Assembly (NCBI GenBank): GCA_905182265.1
Contig: CAJJAO010000046.1
Span: forward strand, 1 to 40,805
Length of the DNA: 40,805 nucleotides
From: a gamma proteobacterium HTCC2207
Lineage (GTDB): Bacteria > Pseudomonadota > Gammaproteobacteria > Pseudomonadales > Porticoccaceae
Direction of reading: 5' to 3'
This document shows positions 13,075 to 21,584 of this stretch, in pieces. The translations under genes were made by a program, and so were the position numbers. Within the stretch, counting starts at the first letter, position 1. The number at the start of each line of letters is the position of its first letter. Under the pieces are notes generated by a model. The model searched no databases, was not told where the DNA came from, and saw only the letters and a program-made list of their open reading frames with translations.

Positions 13075-13701
13075 TTACTCACCCATAGACATCATTAGAA
13101 AGCCTGAAAAAGCCGCATTTGAGGGTGATAACCCAGCATCTACTTGGGTTTTAGCATTATTAATTAAATCTCTATAGCCAGTATAAAAAGCCCAGCTAGG
13201 TAGTGGCTTATAAATAAGTTCTTCAACATCAAAATGCACAATGACATTCTTTGCCGTAGTCGGCTTTACAAACACTTCTGCAGTGGGGGCGTAATAAGCT
13301 GGAATAATAGTCATTATGCTCCACTTCGCCAGCTTGCCGGTCTGCAGTAAATCGACCATTGCTTCAAAACCGGCTTGCTGTTGCCCGTGGAGAATCTGCC
13401 CCAGTGACTTCACCAAAAACTCCCGATCCCCGCCACTTAAGGAGCCAACAAAATCGCGAAATTTAGGCTTCTCAAACATGGATACCATGGACGAGCGTGA
13501 GACCACCTTAACCATATTGTCTGCCGCTGTATTAATATCTTCTAAAGCACTGGGACTAAAGTATTCCTCTGCCTGAGCCATCATTTTAGCCATCGAATGC
13601 TTTTTACCTATGGCTTGCATTTCGGGGTCTGCAAAACCGTCGGGGTAGCGGTGCAAAAACCCAGCCTCGGCTAGCTTCAATTTTTGTTGATTTAATTTCA
13701 T
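13075..13701 (-). CDS. Conserved-looking hypothetical protein
   Basis: 208 residues with a strong ribosome binding site (GAGGG about 8 nt before ATG). I do not recognise the family. The first two thirds are mostly helical and polar (EDINTAADNMVKVVSRSSMV, FRDFVGSLSGGDREFLVKSL). The last third contains a hydrophobic/aromatic stretch (SIMTIIPAYYAPTAEVFVKP, then ELIYKPLPSWAFYTGYRDLI). There is no signal peptide or clear membrane helix. It is divergent from the GH16 gene across a 190-bp promoter region. Its own terminator is not evident. Confidence 0.6.
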   Translation of the reverse strand: MKLNQQKLKLAEAGFLHRYPDGFADPEMQAIGKKHSMAKMMAQAEEYFSPSALEDINTAADNMVKVVSRSSMVSMFEKPKFRDFVGSLSGGDREFLVKSLGQILHGQQQAGFEAMVDLLQTGKLAKWSIMTIIPAYYAPTAEVFVKPTTAKNVIVHFDVEELIYKPLPSWAFYTGYRDLINNAKTQVDAGLSPSNAAFSGFLMMSMGE

Positions 13702-13891
13702 CGTTTTTCCCTCAGTGTAAAACTAAAGTTTAGACTCTAAAACGAGATTTACAACAAATGATCCTTTGGTAGCACCCTTTGTCGCACCCTAGCTTCAGTT
13801 GACCTTATTTACCTAGAGCTTCGGTATGACAGAGCAGAAAATAGACTACATAAGAGAATAATAAAAATAACTAATAATTTCTGAGGGTTAC

Positions 13892-15568
13892 ATGGTTTCC
13901 AACTATTTATTTAGCGTTGTCCGAGCACCTGTATTTATCGGCCTTATCTGTTTGGTCATAGCGGCTTGCGGCGGCGGATCTGAAGGCGGAAGCACGCCCT
14001 CAACGCCATCGGTTAACGACACAACTGCACCAGTACTTACCTTGTCTGGGGAAGCCTCTATTACCCATGAGCTGGGAACCGTATTTACGGATCCGGGCTG
14101 GACCGTAACAGACAATGTCGACAGTAGTCTCAGCGTTTTAGTTGAAGGTGAAGTCGACTCTGATGTAGCCGGGGAATATACCTTGACCTACACCGTTGCC
14201 GACAGCGCGGGCAACACCGCATCCGCAGAACGTACCGTGACGGTTGAGAGTTCAACGCCAGCGTTGGTCGTCTTTAAAACCGGCGCCACTGACAGCGCGT
14301 GGGATGATGGCATTGGAGCCTATGACGCAGGCATCAGTTACGGTACCTGTGTTGGTGATGGTGGAGCTAGCTGTCCAAACATTAGCTGGGCACTTTCAGC
14401 AGACTCAGACCGCGGCAACGTTTTGCAAGTTAGCCATAGCTCTGCGGGCGCAGATACTGGCCTCTTCTTTCAAGCATCAACCCCCATTGACGCCAGCGCC
14501 TATGCTGGAGGCAATATCGTTTTCGATTTACAGGTCATTAGCGGTGACAGCAATTTTTCCATCAAAGTAGACTGCGTGTACCCCTGTACATCTGGAGCAA
14601 AATCTCTGGGCAGTCATGGTGCCACAGGTTGGGAGACGGTTACCGTTGCGGTCAATGATCTTGTCGCTGGAGGTCTCGACCTGAGCAAGATAAGTACCGG
14701 GCTAGTGATCTGGGCAACTCAGCAAACCAATACTATTTTTCAACTGGATAATATTCGTTGGGAAATGGGTGATGGAACTCAAACAGGAACTGGAACTGGA
14801 ACTGTTACCAATGCAACGTCTCCCCTGTCCTACGATGGCTACAGTCTTGTGTGGAATGATGAGTTTAATGGCTCAACATTAAACAGCAGCAACTGGACCC
14901 ATGAAATTGGTGATGGTTGCAATAACAATCTCTGCGGCTGGGGTAATAACGAACTGGAATATTATCGCAGTGAAAATAGTACAGTTGCCGATGGGCTGTT
15001 AACCATCACAGCTAAACAGGAAAATTTTGGTGGCCGAGATTACACCTCTTCTCGCCTAAAGACTCAGGGTAAGCAATTCTTTACCTATGGTCGTGTCGAT
15101 ATTCGCGCTAAATTGCCCAAGGGTCAGGGTATCTGGCCTGCGCTGTGGATGCTTGGTGAAAGCATTACCACCGTTAGCTGGCCTGCCAGTGGTGAACTCG
15201 ACATTATGGAAATGATTGGCGGCACCATCAATCGAGAGAAAACCACCCATGGCACCATTCACTATTCCAATGCCGCCGGTGGCCGAGAATATACTGGCGG
15301 GTCTACGACAGTGGAAAATGGTTTGTTAGCGGATTCGTTTCACGTGTTTAGTATTGACTGGAATACCACTTCGATCACCTGGTCACTCGATGGCGTCGCA
15401 TTTCATAGCCAGCAAATTACCTCGTCAGACCGTACAGAATTCCATGAGAACTTTTTCTTTCTCTTCAACGTAGCTGTGGGTGGTGAATGGCCTGGGTCGC
15501 CCAATGCCGACACCCAGTTCCCCCAGCAGATGCAGGTGGATTATATTCGGGTGTTTCAGCTAGATTAA
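13892..15568 (+). CDS. GH16 endo-beta-1,3-glucanase-type lipoprotein
   Basis: 558 residues. Lipoprotein signal peptide with lipobox IAAC (Cys26) and a Gly/Ser/Thr linker. Residues about 43-120 form an Ig-like domain of the DUF5011/HYR type (APVLTLSGEASITHELGTVF, DSAGNTA). Residues about 127-292 form a carbohydrate-binding-module-like beta-sandwich. A TG-rich linker (295-306) leads to a GH16 domain at 314-558. The catalytic motif GELDIMEMIG gives nucleophile E435, D437 and acid/base E440; WPALWML and GGEWPG are also typical. The enzyme would cut laminarin or a related beta-glucan outside the cell while anchored at the outer membrane. GAGGG precedes the start. No sugar transporter is adjacent. 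Confidence 0.93.
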   Translation: MVSNYLFSVVRAPVFIGLICLVIAACGGGSEGGSTPSTPSVNDTTAPVLTLSGEASITHELGTVFTDPGWTVTDNVDSSLSVLVEGEVDSDVAGEYTLTYTVADSAGNTASAERTVTVESSTPALVVFKTGATDSAWDDGIGAYDAGISYGTCVGDGGASCPNISWALSADSDRGNVLQVSHSSAGADTGLFFQASTPIDASAYAGGNIVFDLQVISGDSNFSIKVDCVYPCTSGAKSLGSHGATGWETVTVAVNDLVAGGLDLSKISTGLVIWATQQTNTIFQLDNIRWEMGDGTQTGTGTGTVTNATSPLSYDGYSLVWNDEFNGSTLNSSNWTHEIGDGCNNNLCGWGNNELEYYRSENSTVADGLLTITAKQENFGGRDYTSSRLKTQGKQFFTYGRVDIRAKLPKGQGIWPALWMLGESITTVSWPASGELDIMEMIGGTINREKTTHGTIHYSNAAGGREYTGGSTTVENGLLADSFHVFSIDWNTTSITWSLDGVAFHSQQITSSDRTEFHENFFFLFNVAVGGEWPGSPNADTQFPQQMQVDYIRVFQLD

Positions 15569-15655
15569 GACACTTAACAGCGACACTTAACAGCGCTGCT
15601 TAATAGCACTGCTTAATCGAACTACTTATTAGCTCTAGTTAATAGCGAGAATGCT
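15569..15655. repeat. 13-bp degenerate tandem array after the GH16 stop
   Basis: The array starts at the base after the GH16 TAA. GACACTTAACAGC occurs twice without change (15569-15581 and 15582-15594), followed by about four diverging 13-bp units, e.g. GCTGCTTAATAGC. The last GH16 codons themselves (CAGCTAGATTAA) resemble a unit. It fills the gap to the convergent pyrF stop at 15658. Confidence 0.85.
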
Positions 15656-15657
15656 TA

Positions 15658-16356
15658 CTAAATTAGTGATTGGTTTATCTGAATAAGAGTCTGCAGTGGG
15701 TCTGCAGACTGGGTAATGGGCCGACCGATCACTAGATAATCACTACCCATGGCCATAGCCTCTTGGGGGCTAACAATACGTCGCTGATCATCAGCGGCAT
15801 TACCCGGCAAGCGTATTCCCGGGGTGATCAATTTGAAGTCTGGCCCCAGGGCCTCTTTCAAAGCACTGGCTTCCTGAGCCGAACAAACCACGCCGTCCAT
15901 ACCACTTTTTTGACTCAGCTGAGCTAAATGCAGTACCTGTTCGCTGGGGCTGCGATTAATGCCCAGCTCTGCTAGATCGCTTTGATCCATGCTAGTCAGC
16001 ATGGTCACCGCAATCAACAGCATGTCACTGCCCTGCTGTTCCAGCGCCTGTTTAGCGGCTGTCATCATGCGACTGCCGCCAGAGGCATGAACGTTGGCCA
16101 TCCACACACCTAAATCAGCGGCGGCGCTAATGGCTTTGGCTGTGGTGTTGGGAATATCATGAAATTTTAGATCGAGAAAAACATCGAAGCCCTGGTCCAC
16201 CAGAGTCTTGACTAACCCCGGGCCAGCCCGAGTAAACAATTCCTTACCCACTTTAAGCCTGCACTGCTTTGGGTCAAGCTGCGCAGCCAGCGCTAGAGCC
16301 GCCTGCTGGTTGTCAAAGTCGAGAGCTACAATAACGGGGGACTGGGAAGAGGTCAT
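15658..16356 (-). CDS. pyrF: Orotidine-5'-phosphate decarboxylase
   Basis: 232 residues, the usual bacterial length. It decarboxylates OMP to UMP, the last step of pyrimidine synthesis, in the cytoplasm. Visible hallmarks: [16 protein letters not shown] at the N-terminus, the [12 protein letters not shown] phosphate/substrate segment, the catalytic [10 protein letters not shown] (Asp-x-Lys-x-x-Asp) motif, VNVHASGG-like [10 protein letters not shown], and the C-terminal phosphate loop LVIGRPIT. It lies 7 bp downstream of lapA, so the two are co-transcribed, as in many gammaproteobacteria, though lapB, normally between them, is absent. Confidence 0.97.
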   Translation of the reverse strand: MTSSQSPVIVALDFDNQQAALALAAQLDPKQCRLKVGKELFTRAGPGLVKTLVDQGFDVFLDLKFHDIPNTTAKAISAAADLGVWMANVHASGGSRMMTAAKQALEQQGSDMLLIAVTMLTSMDQSDLAELGINRSPSEQVLHLAQLSQKSGMDGVVCSAQEASALKEALGPDFKLITPGIRLPGNAADDQRRIVSPQEAMAMGSDYLVIGRPITQSADPLQTLIQINQSLI

Positions 16357-16363
16357 AAAACGG

Positions 16364-16612
16364 CTAATCCTTTTTCAGGGCGCGGCGGAGTTTGCGTCTG
16401 TAGCTGCCAATAATTAGGGAGCTAGTGATAATACCCAGAATTGTTCCCGTCGCCAGAAACAATAATAACCACAGGCCTAAGCTAATTGCCGGGCTGCTAA
16501 AAACGACAAAGTTGACGGTCACCAGCTGGCTATTTTCCATGGCGAAAAGAGCACCCATTAGGGCGATAGCAACAACTAAGATAAATTGAACAAATAACCA
16601 CAGGGCGCGCAC
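16364..16612 (-). CDS. lapA: LapA-family inner-membrane protein
   Basis: 82 residues from a GTG start at 16612, chosen because GGAGG lies 5 nt upstream; ATG codons at 16639, 16627 and 16624 are possible but lack a ribosome binding site. Two membrane helices are seen ([20 protein letters not shown] and [20 protein letters not shown]) with the [13 protein letters not shown] loop between them and a basic tail ([12 protein letters not shown]), the DUF1049/LapA pattern. In E. coli LapA works with LapB to control LPS synthesis. Here pyrF follows directly, with no lapB between. Confidence 0.85.
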   Translation of the reverse strand: MRALWLFVQFILVVAIALMGALFAMENSQLVTVNFVVFSSPAISLGLWLLLFLATGTILGIITSSLIIGSYRRKLRRALKKD

Positions 16613-16702
16613 ATTGGCCTCCATCATGCTATTGGGCATTTCGAAGGGTCATTGTAACCGCTGAGGGCATAACCGACAAAAGGCATAAATAGATAATACA
16701 AA

Positions 16703-16737
16703 AAAAAGCGCCGAAGACTGAATCCACGGCGCTTTTT
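16703..16737 (-). terminator. rpmE terminator (could act both ways)
   Basis: AAAAAGCGCCG (16703-16713) pairs perfectly with CGGCGCTTTTT (16727-16737) over a 13-nt loop. It follows the rpmE stop by about 20 nt on the minus strand and ends in a T-tract. Confidence 0.9.
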
Positions 16738-16759
16738 AATATTTTGTCTAGCTGACTGC

Positions 16760-16972
16760 TTAGTCTTTCTTCGCAGCACCAAAACGCTTGTTAAAGCGAT
16801 CAATTCGACCACCAGTATCTGCAACTTTCTGCTTGCCAGTGTAGAACGGGTGACATGCAGAGCAAACATCTAAATAGATAGCTTGGCCGCGTGTTGAACC
16901 GACTGTAATAATATTGCCACAGCTGCAAGTAGCAACTAGTTCGTTATAGGCTGGGTGAATCTCTGTTTTCAT
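16760..16972 (-). CDS. rpmE: Ribosomal protein L31, zinc-binding type
   Basis: 70 residues from the ATG at 16972, where GGAG is 6 nt upstream; an ATG at 16975 is only 3 nt from it. The start [20 protein letters not shown] is the classic L31 sequence. The CxC and CxxC pairs (CSCGN, and CSACH later) are kept, so this is the zinc-containing form rather than the Cys-free paralogue made under zinc starvation. Structural component of the large ribosomal subunit. It is divergent from priA, a common gammaproteobacterial arrangement, and followed by a strong terminator. Confidence 0.97.
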   Translation of the reverse strand: MKTEIHPAYNELVATCSCGNIITVGSTRGQAIYLDVCSACHPFYTGKQKVADTGGRIDRFNKRFGAAKKD

Positions 16973-17138
16973 CATATACTCCAATTCGCGAGCCGCCACC
17001 CCGTCGTGAAACTGTTAAACTACTCGTCAAACATATACTAAAAGTAGTGCAGTTCCCGCAAGGCACGGTAGGCCATTTCTAAAGAGCGCGGATTCTAGCA
17101 GAAATAAACCCGGTTACAAAAGGAATTCTCAATTTTTT

Positions 17139-19379
17139 ATGGCGCAGTTCGAGCCCCTAATTATTCGTGTTGCGGTGCCCTCACCTCTGCGCCGACTTTT
17201 CGACTATCTAAGTCCAGCTGATATTAGCCCGGATCAGGCAGAGAAAGCCCTGCAGCCTGGCTGTCGGGTAACTGTGCCCTTTGGTCGCAGGGAAGTCACC
17301 GGCCTGATTATTGAGACATCTAGGCACAGCGAATTCGAGATGAGCAAACTGAAACCAATCGGCCAACTTATCGACCAAGAACCCCTGCTACCACCCTCAT
17401 TATTTAAGCTATTTATATGGGCAGCTAACTATTACCAACAGCCTATTGGCGATGCATTGTTTACCACCTTACCGGTGCTACTGCGCAAAGGAGAGCTACC
17501 TCCGTTACCTGGCCAGCCCGGTTGGCGCCTGAGTACACTAGGCCTGGGGCTGGGACCCGACTCATTAAAGCAGGCTCGCAAACAGCGGGCTCTTGTGGAT
17601 CTAATCAGTGATAGTGGGCCCGAGCTAGCCGAGTCAATTATTCTCGAAGCGTTCTCGCGCCCAATCATTAAACAGCTTGGGCAGAAAGGGCTTATTGAGC
17701 CAGTGCTGATTGATGCCAATGCAAGTGAAGTGCTAGACCAGAGCCTCGACGAAAACTTACTAAAAGAAGACAATCTCAAACTCTACAGCTCACAACAAAC
17801 AGCCGTGGATGCCATCGAGAGCCATGGTTTCAATAGCTACTTATTAGATGGCGTCACCGGCAGCGGCAAAACCGAAGTCTACCTACAATCCATTGAAAAG
17901 GTACTGCGCTACGGCCGTCAGGCACTGGTGCTTATTCCTGAGATTAGCCTCACCCCACAGACCGAACAACGGTTTCGCGATCGATTTAATGTACCCATGG
18001 TGACCTTACATTCTGGGTTGTCAGACAAGCAGCGACTTAAAGCATGGATGGATGCTAAGACAGGTGCTGCCAGCATTATTTTGGGCACCAGATCTGCGGT
18101 TTTCACTCCCCTTAAGTCACCGGGCCTGATTATTCTTGATGAAGAACATGACCAATCTTACAAACAGCAGGAGGGCTTTCGTTACTCGGCGCGAGATCTC
18201 GCTGTTATTCGTGCACAGCAGGAGAGTATTCCCGTCGTGCTCGGGTCCGCCACCCCCTCATTAGAATCGTTAAATAACTGCGCCACTGGTCGCTATCAGC
18301 ATTTGATCCTCAGCACCCGTGCTGGAGATGCCGTGCAACCAGACTGGCAGATGATTGATTTAAAAGCTGAGCGGGCAGAGTCTGGCATCGCCGCATCGAC
18401 CCTGGCCGCCATTGGCGAAACCATTCGCAATAAACAGCAGGTGCTGGTGTTTCTCAATCGTCGAGGCTATGCCCCAGCGATGCTCTGTCACCAATGTGGC
18501 TGGACAGCCGAATGTAACCAATGCGACTCAAGGCTTACTGTACATCGTGCTCGTAGCCGGCTGATCTGCCACCATTGCGATCATCAGCGGCGTATCCCCC
18601 AACAATGCCCTAGTTGTAAGGGCCAGCAGTTAATCGCCGCCGGCGAAGGCACCGAGCGCAGTGAAGCCTACCTGCAACAATGTTTTCCCGACACTAAAAT
18701 ACTGCGCGTTGATCGGGATAGCACCAGACGCAAAGGCGCCATGCAGGAGGTCTTTGATGCCGCCAATAGCGGAGAGCCCTGCATACTCATCGGCACCCAA
18801 ATGCTGGCCAAAGGCCATCACTTTGCCAATGTTACTTTAGTGGCCGTTTTAGATGCTGACAGTGGCCTGTTTAGCCCAGATTTTCGCGGCCACGAGCGCA
18901 CGGGGCAACTGCTGACTCAGGTCGCTGGTCGCAGTGGTCGAGGTACCATTCGCGGACGGGTGTTTATCCAGACCCACCAACCAGACCACCCTCTGCTGGA
19001 ACTGTTAATGGCGCAGGGGTATGGCCATTTTGCCACTCAGTTATTGGCCCAACGACAGCTAAGCCAAATGCCGCCCTTTCGACATATGGCAGTGATAAGG
19101 GCAGAGTCTGAGCGCGCCAACGAGGCCGAAAGCTTTTTGCGTCTGGTTCGCCAGCTGGCAGAGAGCATTTCCCCACCCAGCCCCAGACTAGGCTACTTGG
19201 GGCCATTACCGGCGATGCTAGAAAAACGTGCTGGACGCTTCCGTTATTTGCTGCAAATCGATGCCGATCAACGCCCGGCCCTGCAGGCGCTTTTAACTCA
19301 GCTTGCCCCACAGATCGAAAACCATAAAGATGCTCGGCGAGTACGCTGGTCAATTGATGTGGACCCCCAGGAGCTTTAG
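17139..19379 (+). CDS. priA: Primosomal helicase PriA
   Basis: 746 residues, normal length. It reloads the replisome at stalled forks as a 3'-5' helicase. N-terminal 3'-DNA-binding domain (RVAVPSPLRRLFDYL, CRVTVPFGRREVTGLI), Walker A in LLDGVTGSGKTEVYLQ (GSGKT at 241-245), the DEEH box at 334-337, and motifs GSATPSLES and LVFLNRRGYAP. A zinc cluster follows with paired Cys (CHQCGWTAECNQCDSRL, CHHCDH, CPSC). Motifs ILIGTQMLAKGHHF and VAGRSGRG close the helicase core. The start has AGGA some distance upstream. After the stop, 19379-19430 contains weak 17-18-bp AT-rich repetition. In relatives argS often follows; it does not here. Confidence 0.97.
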   Translation: MAQFEPLIIRVAVPSPLRRLFDYLSPADISPDQAEKALQPGCRVTVPFGRREVTGLIIETSRHSEFEMSKLKPIGQLIDQEPLLPPSLFKLFIWAANYYQQPIGDALFTTLPVLLRKGELPPLPGQPGWRLSTLGLGLGPDSLKQARKQRALVDLISDSGPELAESIILEAFSRPIIKQLGQKGLIEPVLIDANASEVLDQSLDENLLKEDNLKLYSSQQTAVDAIESHGFNSYLLDGVTGSGKTEVYLQSIEKVLRYGRQALVLIPEISLTPQTEQRFRDRFNVPMVTLHSGLSDKQRLKAWMDAKTGAASIILGTRSAVFTPLKSPGLIILDEEHDQSYKQQEGFRYSARDLAVIRAQQESIPVVLGSATPSLESLNNCATGRYQHLILSTRAGDAVQPDWQMIDLKAERAESGIAASTLAAIGETIRNKQQVLVFLNRRGYAPAMLCHQCGWTAECNQCDSRLTVHRARSRLICHHCDHQRRIPQQCPSCKGQQLIAAGEGTERSEAYLQQCFPDTKILRVDRDSTRRKGAMQEVFDAANSGEPCILIGTQMLAKGHHFANVTLVAVLDADSGLFSPDFRGHERTGQLLTQVAGRSGRGTIRGRVFIQTHQPDHPLLELLMAQGYGHFATQLLAQRQLSQMPPFRHMAVIRAESERANEAESFLRLVRQLAESISPPSPRLGYLGPLPAMLEKRAGRFRYLLQIDADQRPALQALLTQLAPQIENHKDARRVRWSIDVDPQEL

Positions 19380-19543
19380 CGTAAAAATCGCTCTAAATAA
19401 AAAGCTCGTTTAAATGAAAAATAACCCGCCAAGCAGAGATGATTTTGCTTACAATGCGGAGGCAAATTTACAATCTTGGCTCTATAATCTTTGCAGTGTG
19501 ATTTTGGCATTATAGACAAGCTCTACTACCCAAAAGGTAACCC

Positions 19544-20071
19544 ATGGCCCGCGACTACCAACGAAAATCTGCTACCCGCTCTAACAAGAGCAAGGCCAAA
19601 GGTGCGTCGTCTGTACCGGTATTTTTTGCTGGTGTAGTGATTGGTGCTCTGTGTATGAATTTTTTGCCCATGATTTTCGACGGCAAAATACCTGACGCCA
19701 AGGCGATGATCAAAGCCGCCAATGATGCTGACCTGCCCAACCCAACATTTAGCTTTCATGACATGCTTAAAGATTCAGAGATTGTTATCCCTGATTCTAA
19801 GCAGCAGAAAGGTAACGTTGTGGTAAAGAAAAACTTCTCTTACCTTTTGCAGGTGGGCTCGTTTAGAAACAAGCCCGACGCTGAGGGCTTGCGGGTTCAG
19901 CTGTTACTGCTTAACTTGACTGCCACCGTCGAAACCTTTGGCGCTGGCACTGGTGATGTATGGCACCGAGTACTAGTTGGCCCATTTGCCAACACCTCAA
20001 AAACCGCTGCCGCAAGGGCCAAACTGTCGCAAAATGATATCGACAGCCTGATGGTTAAACGCAAACTCTAG
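19544..20071 (+). CDS. SPOR-domain cell-division protein, FtsN-like
   Basis: 175 residues: a basic N-terminal tail (MARDYQRKSATRSNKSKAK), one membrane helix (about residues 24-44, VPVFFAGVVIGALCMNF), a periplasmic linker and a SPOR domain from about 100 (SYLLQVGSFRNKPDAEGLRV, WHRVLVGPFANTSKTAAAR). SPOR domains bind denuded septal peptidoglycan; the layout is that of FtsN, which activates septal wall synthesis. Its place after priA matches the usual priA-argS-ftsN-hslVU neighbourhood, but argS and hslVU are missing here. Its TAG stop overlaps that of the convergent synthetase: the CTAG at 20068-20071 holds both. Confidence 0.85.
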   Translation: MARDYQRKSATRSNKSKAKGASSVPVFFAGVVIGALCMNFLPMIFDGKIPDAKAMIKAANDADLPNPTFSFHDMLKDSEIVIPDSKQQKGNVVVKKNFSYLLQVGSFRNKPDAEGLRVQLLLLNLTATVETFGAGTGDVWHRVLVGPFANTSKTAAARAKLSQNDIDSLMVKRKL

Positions 20072-21414
20072 AGGTAGGCGTCGTATTCCATCATGGTAAC
20101 CCGACTATCAAACTCCTGCTTTTCTTGACGCTTACTCTGGGTATACAGGTGCTGTAATTCAGCTCCCAGATAGTCCCGAATAAAGTCCGATTGCTCGAAA
20201 GTCTTAAGCGCGTCATTCCAAAAATGTGGCAACACAGGTTCAACATCCCCCGCATCACCCTGCACCGCTGGTGGCGCTGAGAGCTTATTTTCAATACCAA
20301 ACAAAACCCCAGCCAACATGGTTGCCACCGTCAAATAAACATTGGCATCTGCGCCAGCGACCCTGTGCTCGATACGCATTGCTCGGTGATCGCCACCGGG
20401 AATTCGAACCGCAGTGGTGCGATTTTCGTAGCCCCAGTTAGGGGCAAGTGGCGCATAACAACCGGGCACCATACGGCGAAAGGAATTTATATTGGGGGCA
20501 AAGATGGCCATGCTGTCGGCCATGGTTGCCAGACAGCCAGCGACCGCTTGATTCAATATTTCAGACCCTGCATCAGTGCCATTATCAAAGACGTTGTTGC
20601 CGTTCTCATCAATAAGGCTAAAGTGAATGTGCATGCCATTGCCCACCTGATCAGCAAAGGGCTTGGCCATAAAAGAGGCCACTCGGTCATGGCTGCGAGC
20701 CACCTGTCGAATCGCACGCTTGAGCATACTGCCCTGATCACAGGCGCGCAGAGCAGAGTCTTGGTGGTATAGGTTGATTTCAAACTGGGATGGGCCAAAT
20801 TCTGTAATTAACGTGTCCACCGGCAACTGCTGAATATTGGCTGCGCTGGTAATAGCGTCCATCAACGGTGCCACCTCGCGCATGGCATCTAAACCATAGG
20901 TGTGTCCGCCCAGAGATGGGCTGCCGTCCAGTGCACGCTGGCTATGCTGGGGGGCACCAAACTGATCGCGGTCTAACTCAAACAGATGAAACTCTAGCTC
21001 ACTGGCCACCATAGGTGTCAGACCCAACTTATCGAAACGCTTAAGGATATTCTCTAACACCACTCGGCAGTCACCCATGTAGGGCTGATCACCAGTAAAG
21101 CTGCCCATGGACACGATGATCTGTGCCGTAGGCCGATCTGCCCAGGGTACCAGCGCCAAGGTCTCTATGTGGGGAATACAAATGCCGTCAGTATCGCCAG
21201 TCGCTTTGACCAACTCTTCTAAATCTCGCCCCCAGCTATCGAGGGAGCAGGAGCTCTGAGGCATTTTATAGCCACCATCAAACAGCTTGGATATTTGCTC
21301 ACGGGGCAACCACTTGCCTCGCTGAATGCCATTAAGATCATGCAAAAGCACTTCAAATATTTCGACATCTGGGTGTGCCTGCAAAAATTGCTCTAGCTGC
21401 TGTCGCTGGTCCAT
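20068..21414 (-). CDS. Gamma-glutamylpolyamine synthetase-like (glutamine synthetase family)
   Basis: 448 residues from the ATG at 21414, which fits family N-termini (LEQFLQAHPDVEIFEVLLHD); an ATG at 21507 would add 31 residues of unlikely sequence. Glutamine synthetase fold with ASELEFHLFELD (metal Glu), ITEFGPSQFEINLYHQD, MAKPFADQVGNGMHIHFSL (ATP/metal loop) and FRRMVPGCYAPLAPNWGYENR. It resembles PuuA/SpuB/SpuI, which ligate glutamate to putrescine or other amines at ATP cost, more than GlnA. The SpuC-like aminotransferase at 26515 supports a polyamine role. A CTACCC/GGGTAG hairpin at 21511-21527 lies upstream. The amine substrate is inferred. Confidence 0.8.
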   Translation of the reverse strand: MDQRQQLEQFLQAHPDVEIFEVLLHDLNGIQRGKWLPREQISKLFDGGYKMPQSSCSLDSWGRDLEELVKATGDTDGICIPHIETLALVPWADRPTAQIIVSMGSFTGDQPYMGDCRVVLENILKRFDKLGLTPMVASELEFHLFELDRDQFGAPQHSQRALDGSPSLGGHTYGLDAMREVAPLMDAITSAANIQQLPVDTLITEFGPSQFEINLYHQDSALRACDQGSMLKRAIRQVARSHDRVASFMAKPFADQVGNGMHIHFSLIDENGNNVFDNGTDAGSEILNQAVAGCLATMADSMAIFAPNINSFRRMVPGCYAPLAPNWGYENRTTAVRIPGGDHRAMRIEHRVAGADANVYLTVATMLAGVLFGIENKLSAPPAVQGDAGDVEPVLPHFWNDALKTFEQSDFIRDYLGAELQHLYTQSKRQEKQEFDSRVTMMEYDAYL

Positions 21415-21584
21415 AGGGAATCCGCTGTTTGTTTTTTTAACTTTTAACTTCAATTTTAAGGTCGATATTATGGCACTTTGAGCCACATTAAAATCCGCTA
21501 AATCCACTGGCTACCCCTAGAGGGTAGAAAGTCCTTTTAGCGGAGGTTACCCGACATTTTTACGACTTAATAAAATTCATTGGC

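Noticed and set aside
16624..16869. 81-codon minus-strand frame overlapping rpmE and lapA
   Set aside because: It crosses the rpmE coding region and its terminator in another frame and resembles nothing known.
21415..21507. Upstream start of the glutamylpolyamine synthetase
   Set aside because: The extra 31 residues are unlike family N-termini; the ATG at 21414 fits, though its ribosome binding site is weak, so some doubt remains.
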